This document shows positions 25,630 through 35,002 of a stretch of 64,000 nucleotides of DNA, piece after piece. The notes beneath the pieces were generated by a model, which had not been told where the DNA came from, made no database searches, and worked only from the letters and a program-made list of their open reading frames with translations. The DNA is taken from contig NZ_CP032094.1 of assembly GCF_003544875.1 (NCBI RefSeq), forward strand, positions 1,240,001 to 1,304,000, in the 5' to 3' direction. This DNA comes from Vibrio alfacsensis (lineage in GTDB: Bacteria; Pseudomonadota; Gammaproteobacteria; Enterobacterales; Vibrionaceae). The position numbers and the translations under genes were made by a program. The stretch's first letter is position 1; the number at the start of each line of letters is the position of its first letter.

Positions 25630-26001
25630 CTAGTAATATTCACCTAACGAGCAGTCGTGCAAGTCAGAGATTCGATAGTTGCGTAATGAGTTGATTTGGA
25701 AATTAAATATCACTTCTTTACACACATTACGCCCACGATTACTAAACGTAATATAGCCCTCACTATAGGCTCGTTGCCCGTCGGTCGACTTAATGTCTGC
25801 GTTCAGCTCCAAGTGTGCCTTGTGCGCCTCAACTAAGACCATCATTTCTTGCACATTAAGCCACTCTTCTCGGTTCGCCATTTGAATCAACATAGATTCA
25901 GCCTGAGTTTCAAGCTTATGCGGATAAACATAAAAGTGGTTATAGGAAAAATAGGCACTGATTAAAATAAGGATTAACACTGCTGAGGTAGTTCTTGTCA
26001 T
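25630..26001 (-). CDS. hypothetical 123-residue membrane-anchored protein
   Basis: I do not recognise this protein. The N-terminal 20 residues form one hydrophobic helix (AVLILILISAYFSYNHF) that would anchor it in the inner membrane with about 100 residues in the periplasm. The soluble part is mixed alpha/beta with two cysteines (in NVCKEV and LHDCSLG) that could form a disulfide. A GAGG stands eight bases before ATG, and a terminator lies downstream. A short tandem repeat lies 37 bases upstream. Confidence 0.65.
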   Translation of the reverse strand: MTRTTSAVLILILISAYFSYNHFYVYPHKLETQAESMLIQMANREEWLNVQEMMVLVEAHKAHLELNADIKSTDGQRAYSEGYITFSNRGRNVCKEVIFNFQINSLRNYRISDLHDCSLGEYY

Positions 26002-26037
26002 GCAAGGTGCCTCTTATCGTTATGAATGTTTTGCTCT

Positions 26038-26067
26038 GCTTTAATGCTTTAATGCTTTAATGCTTTA
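26038..26067. repeat. short tandem repeat, GCTTTAAT x 3.75
   Basis: Three perfect 8-base units plus six bases, located in the promoter region of the small membrane-protein gene. It is a likely variable-number locus. The rest of the 26068-26286 gap shows no gene. Confidence 0.85.
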
Positions 26068-26286
26068 TCAAAGAAAATCGCTCAAAGACCATCAATGGCA
26101 TCAAAGTAGTGAAGTTTAGGTTATAGAGTTAACATAAATAACAAGCGACGGTCAGCGTCCGTCAATTCCATGACAATCCGCCGCTTGATCTCACCTAAAT
26201 TTAATCTGTGCTTTTGATGCCACTATCGTTAGACAGCTATGCTGTTTAATACCACTGCTATTTGATACCACAGCAGTTGGAAAGCA

Positions 26287-28131
26287 CTACTGATCGATAG
26301 GAAAGAGCTTACTTTCAAACACCGTCGCATAAATTGGAATATCTTTGAGTTTGTTGATATCGACTTTATAAGGGTCTTGTTCTAAAACCGTAAAGTTCGC
26401 AATTTTACCCACTTCAATACTGCCTAGCGTGTCTTCCATCCCCCAAGAGTACGCCGCCTCAATAGTGATACCTTTAAGTGCTGCCTCTCGAGATAACGCA
26501 AGATCCTCACGTAATACTTTGCCAGAATTGGTCTGACGCGTTGCTGCACTCCAAGCAAGTAATAGCGGATCGGCAGGCGCCATTGGCATATCTGAATGCA
26601 ACGATACTGGAATATTTTCTTTCTCTATCGTAGCCAAACGTACCATTGCATGAGCGCGATCCTCGCCTAACCCTACCTCTCCAAAGCGTTCTCCAAAACC
26701 GGTAACATAATATGGATTAACACTGATAATTGCGCCAAGATCTTTAAGTTGTTTCACTTGCTTATCCGTAGAGTTGGCAAAATGAACGATGGTAAAGCGA
26801 TGGTCCTCTCGAGGATATTCCGCTTGGCGACGTTGAAGAATTTCAATCAGTTGCTCAACCCCTTCATCTCCATTGACATGAACTAAGATCTGGTAGTCTT
26901 TCTCCCAAAATGACTTGGTAATATCTTCCACTTCTTGTGGCGTCTGTATCCACTCACCATGATGACCATCCAAGTAGCCATCTTTCATCATCATCAATTG
27001 CGAAATAATCGCACCATCAAACAACAACTTAACTTGATTCTTAAAGAAACGAACTTTACCCTCATCCGGAAATGTTTTAGTGATTTCTTCAACAGCTTCG
27101 ACGACCCCGTCTTTGCCTTTCATAAAGTATGGTGTTTTACTCTCCGGAGTAAAAAATGAGTACATTGGAGTCTCTTCCGATCCGAGTATCTCTTTGTAGA
27201 GCTCTACCATATCTTCTGGAATAAATGCGCCCGGCTCGTTGTATGCCGTCACTCCTTTCTCATGTAGCATAACGACCATCTGCTCTAAACCAGCTCGGAA
27301 GCGAGCCTCACTTCCTAAATCCTTGTAGATACGAGGCAATAAATAAATCAACGCTCCCCCTTCCCAAAAATGACCATTATCCAAATCAGATTGTGCCGCC
27401 ACCTCTTTACCTTGCTTATCTATATCGGCTTGATTCAAGCCAAATTTTTCTACAAAGGCAGAGTTAACAAAGAACTCATGCGCAGAGCGATGCCACACAC
27501 CAATTGGACGTGTCTTAGAGATCTTGTCCAAATCTGATCGCGTTAACTCTCCATGAAAGAAATTATTGTAACCCCACGTCCACAGCACCTCGTTTGGATC
27601 TTCCATTCCTTTTTCTACGTCAGTCAGCGCTTGAATATAGGCTTCATGACCATTAACTGCAGGCCATGTGTGACCTGGCAGTTGCCACTCTTCTGGCGCA
27701 ATGACGGGCATGCTGAGTGTCAATGCGCCCAGGAATGGATGTAGGTGCTGCTCAATGAAACCCGGCATGATCACCTTATCTTGTAGATCGACCTTTTCCG
27801 CATTTGGAAATTGTTTAAGTGCTTGTTGCTCTTTTCCGACAAAAACAATAGTGCCATCATCATCGGCGACCACCGCTTCGACGCGAGGTTGGTCCTCATC
27901 CATGGTAATAATGGTATTGGCAAGGTAGATGGTTTCTCCACTCGCAGCTTGCTCGATCGCTTTCGATGATTCTGTCACAGTGTTCGCTTGTGATACTGAG
28001 CCAGATTGACTCTGTTCTGCTTTCACTTCTGGTTGCGTGGATGCCACCTCTTCTGCAGGACCACACGCCGTGATAGTTCCAACTAAGCCAAGCACAGCTC
28101 CAGCCAATAACGTTCGTTTAAATGGATTCAT
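26287..28131 (-). CDS. amidohydrolase-3 family lipoprotein (YtcJ-like)
   Basis: A 614-residue TIM-barrel amidohydrolase of the YtcJ/exoenzyme-regulatory type. The N-terminus is a lipoprotein signal ending in the lipobox ITAC (Cys23), then a Ser/Glu/Gln-rich linker, so the enzyme is membrane-anchored outside the cytoplasm. The catalytic domain starts at YLANTIITMDEDQPRVEAV. The metal HxH lies in MPGFIEQHLHPFLGA, with later blocks LVHVNGDEGVEQL, IVHFANS, and SLHSDMPMAPADPLLLAW. It is monocistronic. The substrate is unknown; family members act on amides and cyclic ureas. Confidence 0.85.
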   Translation of the reverse strand: MNPFKRTLLAGAVLGLVGTITACGPAEEVASTQPEVKAEQSQSGSVSQANTVTESSKAIEQAASGETIYLANTIITMDEDQPRVEAVVADDDGTIVFVGKEQQALKQFPNAEKVDLQDKVIMPGFIEQHLHPFLGALTLSMPVIAPEEWQLPGHTWPAVNGHEAYIQALTDVEKGMEDPNEVLWTWGYNNFFHGELTRSDLDKISKTRPIGVWHRSAHEFFVNSAFVEKFGLNQADIDKQGKEVAAQSDLDNGHFWEGGALIYLLPRIYKDLGSEARFRAGLEQMVVMLHEKGVTAYNEPGAFIPEDMVELYKEILGSEETPMYSFFTPESKTPYFMKGKDGVVEAVEEITKTFPDEGKVRFFKNQVKLLFDGAIISQLMMMKDGYLDGHHGEWIQTPQEVEDITKSFWEKDYQILVHVNGDEGVEQLIEILQRRQAEYPREDHRFTIVHFANSTDKQVKQLKDLGAIISVNPYYVTGFGERFGEVGLGEDRAHAMVRLATIEKENIPVSLHSDMPMAPADPLLLAWSAATRQTNSGKVLREDLALSREAALKGITIEAAYSWGMEDTLGSIEVGKIANFTVLEQDPYKVDINKLKDIPIYATVFESKLFPIDQ

Positions 28132-28267
28132 TTCTTTACCTGTTTGATTATATTTTTGAATTACATGAAAAACATGCCTATGTTCCTGTAGGCATATTCA
28201 ATAAAGTAAAGATCGCTTTTGTCAGAGACGGGCAGATTTATCTCACAGTCTTGACTATGAAACATAA

Positions 28268-28300
28268 AAAGGCGAAAACCTAAATAAGATTTTCGCCTTT
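28268..28300 (-). terminator. terminator after the formate dehydrogenase fusion gene
   Basis: AAAGGCGAAAA (28268-28278) pairs with TTTTCGCCTTT (28290-28300). On the minus strand it ends in five T. Confidence 0.8.
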
Positions 28301-28310
28301 AGCCTTTAAT

Positions 28311-28336
28311 ACTAAGCACTAAGCACTAAGCACTAA
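28311..28336. repeat. short tandem repeat, ACTAAGC x 3.7
   Basis: Three perfect 7-base units plus five bases, beside a terminator hairpin, much like the ATCACTA array at 6209. Confidence 0.85.
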
Positions 28337-28387
28337 CCAAAATACGAGAACGCCATGTTATGCGCAAGAATCACATTAACAGCCAGC

Positions 28388-31300
28388 CTAATTAACGGGC
28401 AAACAGTCCGCTACAAAACCGTTCGTTTCCACCGCTGAAAGCACTTCCAATTTCACCGCAGCGACTTTGAACTCAGGGATCTTTGCATGCGGATCCGTAG
28501 CGGTGGTGGTTAAACGGTTGACTGGCGATTCAACAAAGTGGAATGGTATAAACACCACCCCTTTTTGAATACGCTTAGTCACAAACGCATCAATTTCGAT
28601 GCTACCACGACGTGTTGACACTTTAAGGCGCTGACCATTACTGATGCCTAGCGCCTCGGCGTCTTCCACACTCACCATCGCACGAGGGCCAGCTAAGTTA
28701 TCCAACCCTTTGGTTTTGCGCGTCATGGTTCCTGTGTGGAACTGTTCAAGTACACGACCAGTCGTTAACACGAGTGGATATTCTTCATCGGGCAGCTCAG
28801 CGGCATAACGGAACGGTACCCCCACCATTTGCCCTTTGCCACGAGTAAACTGAGTTTGGTGCATGATGCGAGTGCCATTTGGGTTATTTTTGTTGCTTGG
28901 CCATTGCACACCGTTTGGCGTAATGGTATCCCAAAGAAGACCCGCGTATTGAGGCGTCACTCGTGCGATTTCGTTAGTGATATCAGACACGCAATGGTAG
29001 TCCCAATCACTGCCCATGGCATTGGCGATCTCTTGGATGATCCACCAATCTTCTTTCGCTTCACCTGGTGCGCTAACCACAGGGTTCACACGCTGAACAC
29101 GTCGTTCTGTGTTAGTGAAGTGACCCGCTTTCTCAGCAAAAGAGCATGAAGGCAGAACCACATCCGCGTATTGCGCAGTTTCGGTTAAGAAGATGTCTTG
29201 AACCACCAAGAAATCGAGCGTTTCCAAACCTTCAATGACGTGTGCTTGGTTCGGATCACTCAACACTGGGTTTTCCCCCATGATGTAAAGACCGCGAACG
29301 TCACGATGGCAAGCGGCATCGATAATTTCAGTCAACGTTAACCCATGCTCAGACGGCAGATTTGGCGCATTCCATTCAATCGCGAACTTCTGACGCACAA
29401 TAGGGTTGTACACCTTTTGATAGCCCGGGTAGCAATTTGGTAAAGCCCCCATATCGCACGCGCCTTGCACGTTTGATTGACCACGCAGCGGGTTAATACC
29501 ACCACCTTCAATACCGATGTTGCCACACAGCAATTGCAGGTTAGCGATCGAGCGTACGTTATCGTGACCTGTTGTGTGCTGAGTGATACCCATCGAGTAG
29601 TACACCGCCGTACGATCTGCCGTACCGATCATGCGCGCCATTGCTTGAATGTCTTCGGCTTTAACGCCTGTGACCAGTTCCACTTTATCGAGGTTGTAGG
29701 CTGGCGACATCACTTCTTGCAGCAAGGTATCAAAGCCGTCGACACGCTCTTCGATGTATTCTTGATCGTACCAACCGTTCTTGATGATCTGCTGCATGAC
29801 ACCGTTTAGGAGCATCACATCCGTACCCGGACGGTGCGCCATGTAAAGCTCTGCATGCTCTGCCATATCGATACGTTTCGGGTCAGCCACAATCAAACGT
29901 GCACCATGGTGACGAATTGCTTGTTTGATATGTGAAGCGATGATCGGGTGTGCCGATGTAGTATCCGAACCGATAATAAAGATCACATCCGAGTGCTTAA
30001 TACTTGGAATGTCGTTGGTCATTGCACCACTACCGAGTGATGCCTCAAGACCGGTTACACTCGATGCGTGACACAAACGCGCACAGTGATCGACGTTATT
30101 GGTGCCCAGTTCACGACGGACAAATTTTTGGAACGCGTAGTTGTCTTCATTGGTGGTTTTCGCTGAAGAGAAACCCGCTAATGCGTTGCTGCCAAAATCT
30201 TGCTTGATGCCAGAGAACTTGCTTGCAATCAGTTGAATCGCCTCTTCCCAACTTGCAGGCTGCAACCAACCGTCTTTGCGGATCAATGGCGTGGTAAGAC
30301 GCTCTTCACTGCCAATGAAATCAAAACCAAAGCGCCCTTTCACACACAGCATGCCTTGGTTCACCGGCGAGTCACCGCCTTTCACGTAACGAATCGTATT
30401 GGTTGTCTCGTCCACGAACATAGTCAACTTACAACCCACACCACAGTATGTACAAATGGTGTCGACCGCTTTCAGATCTTCAGTGCGACCTTGCGAACGG
30501 TCACGACTATCGACCATCGCACCCGTTGGACATACTTGAACACACGCACCACATTGCACGCAGTTCGAATCGCCCATCAGAGTTAAACCATTCTTGTTAG
30601 TTCCAAAATGTGGACGATCGTCAGGACGTAATGCTGGACGACCTTGTTTGTCGCACACAAAGTTCAGTACACCGTGCACGGCTTTGTCACGACACGCTTG
30701 GATGCATTGACCACAACTAATACAGCGGTTGGCATCAAACTCAATAAACTCAGAACTGCGGTCAACTTTGTACTTATGACGCAAATCTTTCGCACGAAGA
30801 TCTAACCAATCTTGATGCGATTTAATCTGCAAGGCGAAGTCAAAGTTTTGCTCAGCTTCATATTCGGTGGAGTAATCACGCAGCGCACAATCGGTATTTG
30901 CCTGACAGCCACATTCCAGACAGCGCGCGGCTTCCTTCATTGCTTCTTCGTTATCAAAACCCAACTCCACTTCAGCGAAGCTTTGCTCGCGTTGTGCTGG
31001 AGTCAGCTCAGGCATGATAGAACGAGCGACTTTTTGGATGTTCTCGAAATGAAGCGGATCGACTTGAGAGAGCTTCTTCTCTTTGCGCGAGTTGAACGCC
31101 GCCTTTGGCATATCGGCCATATCACCATTCAAAAACAGATCAATGGCTTTTGCGGCAACACGACCATCACCCACGGCTTCAACTGCCGTTGCGGGACCAC
31201 GGCGGAAATCACCAATACTGAAGATGTTGCCCGTGCCAGTGTGCATGGTCTTTTCATCTGCATCGGAGGTGTTCCAACGCGTTAGCGGAATCGACAAATC

Positions 31301-32626
31301 TTCGCCATCGAGGAAGCTCAAATCAGGCTTTTGCGAGACTGCCGCAATCACGGTGTCGAACTCTTCGGTAAAGAACTCGCCGGTTGGTTTAGGGCTTCGA
31401 CGACCAGAAGCATCCGGCTCACCCAACGCCATCCGCTCTAGACGAATCGCATTCACGCGTCCGTTTTCATCGGCAAGGTTTTCTGCAGGGTTGGTCAAGA
31501 AGTGGAATTTCACCCCCTCGTGTTCCGCTTCGACAATTTCGTAGTCTTCCGCTGGCATTTCGTCACGAGTACGACGGTAAATCAATGTGGTGTCTGCACC
31601 AGCGCGACGCGCAGTACGAGCACAGTCAATTGCCGTGTTACCACCACCGATCACCGCGACTTTCTGACCCGTTACATAGTTTTGCTCGGTAACGTAATCT
31701 TTTAGGTAATCAACGCCTAAGTAGCAACCTTCAAGGTCACTGCCTGTGTAATGCATTTCGACCGCTTGAGACGCGCCGACCGCCAAACACACCGCGTCGT
31801 ATTCTTCACTCAATTGAGAAAGGGTGAAATCCACACCCAGCTTTTGATTGGTGTGAACTTGCATGCCATTGCGGCACATCAGTTCGATTTCTTTATCTAG
31901 AATGTCTTTTGGCAAACGGTATTCTGGGATGCCATAACGCAACCAACCGCCCGCTTTTGGCATGGATTCAAAGACCGTAACGTCGTAGCCTTCGTTCGAT
32001 AAGTAGTAGCCAGCCGTTAGACCACCAGGGCCACTGCCGACGACGGCAATGTTCAAACCTTTGCTTGGTTTCTTTTCTGGTACGTAGGCTTCATGCGCAG
32101 ACAAATCAGCATCCGCGGCATGACGTTTTAGCTGACGAATTGCAATAGGCTCATCGACTAACGAGCGGCGACATTCGCTCTCACAAAATGCCGGGCAAAC
32201 ACGACCAATCGATAGTGGCATTGGAAGCGTACGCTTGATCACTTCAATCGCTTTTTGATGATCGTTCTGTGCGATGTGATAAAGGTACGATTGGATATCT
32301 ACACCCGCAGGACACGCAGTTTTACATGGCGCTTCACAATCGGCGTAATGGTCCGTCATGATACGGTTGAGTGCTTTTCTGCGGTGCTCGCTTAATTGTT
32401 CTGATTGCGTAACCACATTCAGGCCGCGGTAAACTTCGAGTTCACACGCACGCTTAGTACCGCCGCTTTCGACTTCAACCACACACAAGTCACAGGGTAC
32501 TTTTTCATTACTTTTGTTCATTCCGCACAGCGATGGGATCTCGACCCCACACACTTTTGCTGCTTCTAAAAGGGTTAGACCCTCTTCTACAATTCTATAT
32601 TTTCCATCGATGATAATCTCTATCAT
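28388..32626 (-). CDS. giant fusion: ferredoxin, GltD-like NAD(P) oxidoreductase and molybdopterin formate dehydrogenase
   Basis: A 1412-residue cytoplasmic multidomain enzyme. In order: a [2Fe-2S] ferredoxin (1-80, cysteines in IPSLCGMNKSNEKVPCDLC); an Fe-S plus two-dinucleotide domain as in glutamate synthase small subunit and NfnB (about 95-530; ACPAGVDIQSYL, VVGSGPGGLTAGYYL, IGGGNTAIDCARTARR); two 4Fe-4S ferredoxins (CISCGQCIQAC, CVQCGACVQVCPTGA); and a formate dehydrogenase alpha chain (CTYCGVGCKLT to the C-terminus). The active-site residue is Cys in ARLCHASS, not selenocysteine. ATG 32626 follows GGAGG. It likely couples formate oxidation to NAD(P)+ in one chain. No fdhD or other subunits lie nearby. 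Confidence 0.87.
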   Translation of the reverse strand: MIEIIIDGKYRIVEEGLTLLEAAKVCGVEIPSLCGMNKSNEKVPCDLCVVEVESGGTKRACELEVYRGLNVVTQSEQLSEHRRKALNRIMTDHYADCEAPCKTACPAGVDIQSYLYHIAQNDHQKAIEVIKRTLPMPLSIGRVCPAFCESECRRSLVDEPIAIRQLKRHAADADLSAHEAYVPEKKPSKGLNIAVVGSGPGGLTAGYYLSNEGYDVTVFESMPKAGGWLRYGIPEYRLPKDILDKEIELMCRNGMQVHTNQKLGVDFTLSQLSEEYDAVCLAVGASQAVEMHYTGSDLEGCYLGVDYLKDYVTEQNYVTGQKVAVIGGGNTAIDCARTARRAGADTTLIYRRTRDEMPAEDYEIVEAEHEGVKFHFLTNPAENLADENGRVNAIRLERMALGEPDASGRRSPKPTGEFFTEEFDTVIAAVSQKPDLSFLDGEDLSIPLTRWNTSDADEKTMHTGTGNIFSIGDFRRGPATAVEAVGDGRVAAKAIDLFLNGDMADMPKAAFNSRKEKKLSQVDPLHFENIQKVARSIMPELTPAQREQSFAEVELGFDNEEAMKEAARCLECGCQANTDCALRDYSTEYEAEQNFDFALQIKSHQDWLDLRAKDLRHKYKVDRSSEFIEFDANRCISCGQCIQACRDKAVHGVLNFVCDKQGRPALRPDDRPHFGTNKNGLTLMGDSNCVQCGACVQVCPTGAMVDSRDRSQGRTEDLKAVDTICTYCGVGCKLTMFVDETTNTIRYVKGGDSPVNQGMLCVKGRFGFDFIGSEERLTTPLIRKDGWLQPASWEEAIQLIASKFSGIKQDFGSNALAGFSSAKTTNEDNYAFQKFVRRELGTNNVDHCARLCHASSVTGLEASLGSGAMTNDIPSIKHSDVIFIIGSDTTSAHPIIASHIKQAIRHHGARLIVADPKRIDMAEHAELYMAHRPGTDVMLLNGVMQQIIKNGWYDQEYIEERVDGFDTLLQEVMSPAYNLDKVELVTGVKAEDIQAMARMIGTADRTAVYYSMGITQHTTGHDNVRSIANLQLLCGNIGIEGGGINPLRGQSNVQGACDMGALPNCYPGYQKVYNPIVRQKFAIEWNAPNLPSEHGLTLTEIIDAACHRDVRGLYIMGENPVLSDPNQAHVIEGLETLDFLVVQDIFLTETAQYADVVLPSCSFAEKAGHFTNTERRVQRVNPVVSAPGEAKEDWWIIQEIANAMGSDWDYHCVSDITNEIARVTPQYAGLLWDTITPNGVQWPSNKNNPNGTRIMHQTQFTRGKGQMVGVPFRYAAELPDEEYPLVLTTGRVLEQFHTGTMTRKTKGLDNLAGPRAMVSVEDAEALGISNGQRLKVSTRRGSIEIDAFVTKRIQKGVVFIPFHFVESPVNRLTTTATDPHAKIPEFKVAAVKLEVLSAVETNGFVADCLPVN

Positions 32627-32864
32627 ACAACCTCCGCAGCAAAGCAAATCCACATTTTCACAAACAAAACCACGCATTCTATAAGGATAATCATTTGTAA
32701 GACAAGGTGGTGTGATGCAAAACTTATAAACCACATTTTTCGTGTTATAGAAAATGAGGGCTTCTTACGGCAAGTCTTGAATATCGGCATTCAACAAACG
32801 TTTATCTGTGTCTAATAGAAGCAAACGTGTTTGATCTCATGCCAGCAAAATACTAAAGAAAATA

Positions 32865-32895
32865 TTGACTTTACCCTAAGGTTAACCTTTAAAAT
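32865..32895 (+). promoter_or_regulatory. MerR-type promoter with 19-bp spacer before the copper operon
   Basis: TTGACT (32865-32870) and TAAAAT (32890-32895) are separated by 19 bases, the over-long spacing typical of CueR/MerR-activated promoters. The spacer contains the imperfect dyad TTTACCCT-AAGGTTAA, centred between them. A CueR-like activator is inferred; none is encoded in the window. Confidence 0.65.
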
Positions 32896-32937
32896 TAAAC
32901 TGTTTTCATCACATTCATCAAACCAATGGGGAAAAGT

Positions 32938-33348
32938 ATGCACCTGAAATCGCTGCATACAATCTGGTTAACACTCTTTACTGCGCTGGTACTGCTAGTA
33001 TCAAGCGTCGCTAATAGTGCCCCGATGATGAACATTCAAATGATTTCGAGTGGCATGATGAGCCACAGTCCTTCGAATTCAATGACAGACGATGAAGATT
33101 GCGGTATGTCCAAAATGGTAGATGCTGCCATGATGCACTATAGCGAAGCAAAAGAGTCAGACATGAATTGCGGTAGCGCTGGTATGGTTCACACCTGCTG
33201 CACAGCGGCCTGTACCATTGTTTTCGTCCCACTACCAATCCCGGCTAGCCAAGCGTCACCCATCATTTATCGCGCAACCATTGCAACCGAACCTACCTCC
33301 CCAGTCGTACATGTCAGCCGTGATTTGTACCGACCGCCTATAGCCTAA
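32938..33348 (+). CDS. Met/Cys-rich secreted protein heading the copper operon
   Basis: A 136-residue exported protein with signal peptide (cut near VSSVANSA). The mature part has many methionines (MMNIQMISSGMMSH, CGMSKMVDAAMMHY) and five cysteines (55, 78, 87, 88, 92; CC in HTCCTAAC). These are soft-metal ligands, which fits Cu(I)/Ag(I) binding. ATG 32938 is chosen because GGGG lies six bases upstream, although ATG 32926 is in frame. It follows the MerR-type promoter directly and precedes the TolC-type gene. I know no characterised homologue; a DUF2946-like relation is possible but unproven. Confidence 0.75.
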   Translation: MHLKSLHTIWLTLFTALVLLVSSVANSAPMMNIQMISSGMMSHSPSNSMTDDEDCGMSKMVDAAMMHYSEAKESDMNCGSAGMVHTCCTAACTIVFVPLPIPASQASPIIYRATIATEPTSPVVHVSRDLYRPPIA

Positions 33349-33487
33349 ATCCATTTTCGCATTCGACCCAGCCCCTGTATTTGCTGGGAGGTTTAATGCG
33401 CCCGAGCGATGGTGATAAGACAGACTTACTGTTCCCGCTTTAACCAAGAACCGTCCCCATCGATCCGGCGAACACTGGATCTATACT

Positions 33488-34900
33488 ATGGAATTAAAAC
33501 CATATTACCTAGTTGCACACTTGTGCACACTGGCTTTGGTTTCTGCCCCTACTTTGGTGAGTGCCGCAACGTCGAGCAGCCAAACTGAAGCAGCGAACCT
33601 ATCTGCGTCAGGTACGAACGCATCACGCTATTTCACGTCAAATAATACTCTCGCACAGCTGATCACTGTCGCCCTGAATAATGATGGTAACCGCCGCCAG
33701 TACTCCGCTCAATCTGCGGCGATGCGTGAAACGGGCATCGCCAATTCGACCTTAATGGATCCAAAACTGAAAGTCGGTTTTGGTGGCTTACCTGTCGACA
33801 GCTTCAAGTTTGACGAAGACCCTATGACCAATATTTCGGTTGGTCTAATGCAGCAGTTTGAGCGTGGCTCAACTCTTGATTTACAACAGAAGAAAGCTAA
33901 TCAACAAGCCGACGGACTTGGGCTTCAAGTTCATGCTCGTGAGCTTGAAGTGTCCAACAACATGACTCAACTTTGGTTAGAGCTTGGTTACCAGCAAAAA
34001 GCTGAGCAAATCTTGCTAGAAAACAGCAAGTTGATAAAGGAAATGGAACGCTTTATCCAGACCAACTATTCAATTGGTAAGAGTGAAGCGCAAGACCTAC
34101 TCAACGCGCAACTACAAGTCAGCAAGCTAGATGAAAAGCTGCAAGCCAACGCGCAAATGCAGCGTCGGTTAATCTCCCAGTTTTCTGAGTGGTTAGGTTC
34201 GGATTGGCTATCTCATCAACAATCGATGAAAGCCAGTAATCAACTTAACTGGGAGTCGCTCAATCGCAAACTGGCTACTAGCATCGATTCAACCCAACAT
34301 TATCGACAGCTAAGCCAAAACCCAATGGTGAAGATGGCGGATGTCAGTATTTCTGCCAATAGAACCCAAGTCGCAATTGCCGAGCAAGCTTACAACCCAC
34401 AATTTGGCGTTGAAGTCATGTACGCCTACCGTCAAGCAGACAACATGAGAGGCGAGCCAGCATCGGACTTAGTCAGCGCCTATTTGACGATGGATATTCC
34501 ACTGTTTACCGGTGACCGCCAAGACCGACATTTAGCCGCAGCTCAATATCAAGTCGGTGCCGCACAATTGCAAAAAGACACCTTACTCACGCAAATGAAT
34601 GCCAAAGTAAACACGCTGCTGGTTGACCGCAGCAACTTAACTCAGCGTCTTGAACGTTATCAATCCACCTTATTACCTCAAGCCAAAGCGCGTATTCGTG
34701 CCGTAGAACGAGGCTATCAGAACAACACAGCGCAATTTAATGATGTCATTTCCGCGACCACAGATGAACTGGCGTTGCAGTTGGAGCAACAACGTCTGAT
34801 CACAGATCTAAACATCGTAAACAGCAACCTAGCCACGCTACTCGGTGGTTTCGATTATCAAGTGGCTTCTCCAGAAGCTCGCTCTATCTCGACATATTAA
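33488..34900 (+). CDS. TolC-family outer-membrane channel, CusC-like
   Basis: A 470-residue outer-membrane efflux protein with signal peptide (cut near LVSAATS) and two OEP repeats (about 55-250 and 270-460) rich in coiled-coil helices (ALELEVSNNMTQLWLELGYQQ type). No lipobox is evident, unlike E. coli CusC. It would form the trimeric exit duct for the RND pump encoded two genes on. The gap to the adaptor gene holds a small hairpin (34910-34926). Confidence 0.88.
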   Translation: MELKPYYLVAHLCTLALVSAPTLVSAATSSSQTEAANLSASGTNASRYFTSNNTLAQLITVALNNDGNRRQYSAQSAAMRETGIANSTLMDPKLKVGFGGLPVDSFKFDEDPMTNISVGLMQQFERGSTLDLQQKKANQQADGLGLQVHARELEVSNNMTQLWLELGYQQKAEQILLENSKLIKEMERFIQTNYSIGKSEAQDLLNAQLQVSKLDEKLQANAQMQRRLISQFSEWLGSDWLSHQQSMKASNQLNWESLNRKLATSIDSTQHYRQLSQNPMVKMADVSISANRTQVAIAEQAYNPQFGVEVMYAYRQADNMRGEPASDLVSAYLTMDIPLFTGDRQDRHLAAAQYQVGAAQLQKDTLLTQMNAKVNTLLVDRSNLTQRLERYQSTLLPQAKARIRAVERGYQNNTAQFNDVISATTDELALQLEQQRLITDLNIVNSNLATLLGGFDYQVASPEARSISTY

Positions 34901-34909
34901 TTTGTGATT

Positions 34910-34926
34910 CCCCAAAAGCGTTGGGG
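34910..34926 (+). other. hairpin between tolC-type and adaptor genes
   Basis: CCCCAA (34910-34915) pairs with TTGGGG (34921-34926). It has no T tract. It may tune expression inside the operon. Confidence 0.4.
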
Positions 34927-35002
34927 CTACAGGTATGTGAAGGATATAGAGCAGTCAACAACGCTGTAGCGTCATGCGCAAACGGGAAAATAAGGTATAA
35001 GA

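Noticed and set aside
29900..30120. selenocysteine formate dehydrogenase
   Set aside because: The active-site position reads Cys (ARLCHASS), and no in-frame TGA is present, so no SECIS is needed.
30812..31285. 157-codon plus-strand frame inside the formate dehydrogenase fusion, and other antisense frames there (29477-29809, 30200-30586, 31083-31544)
   Set aside because: They lie antisense to an intact, strongly recognisable gene, have no ribosome sites, and their translations look random (rich in His, Thr, Cys, Arg).
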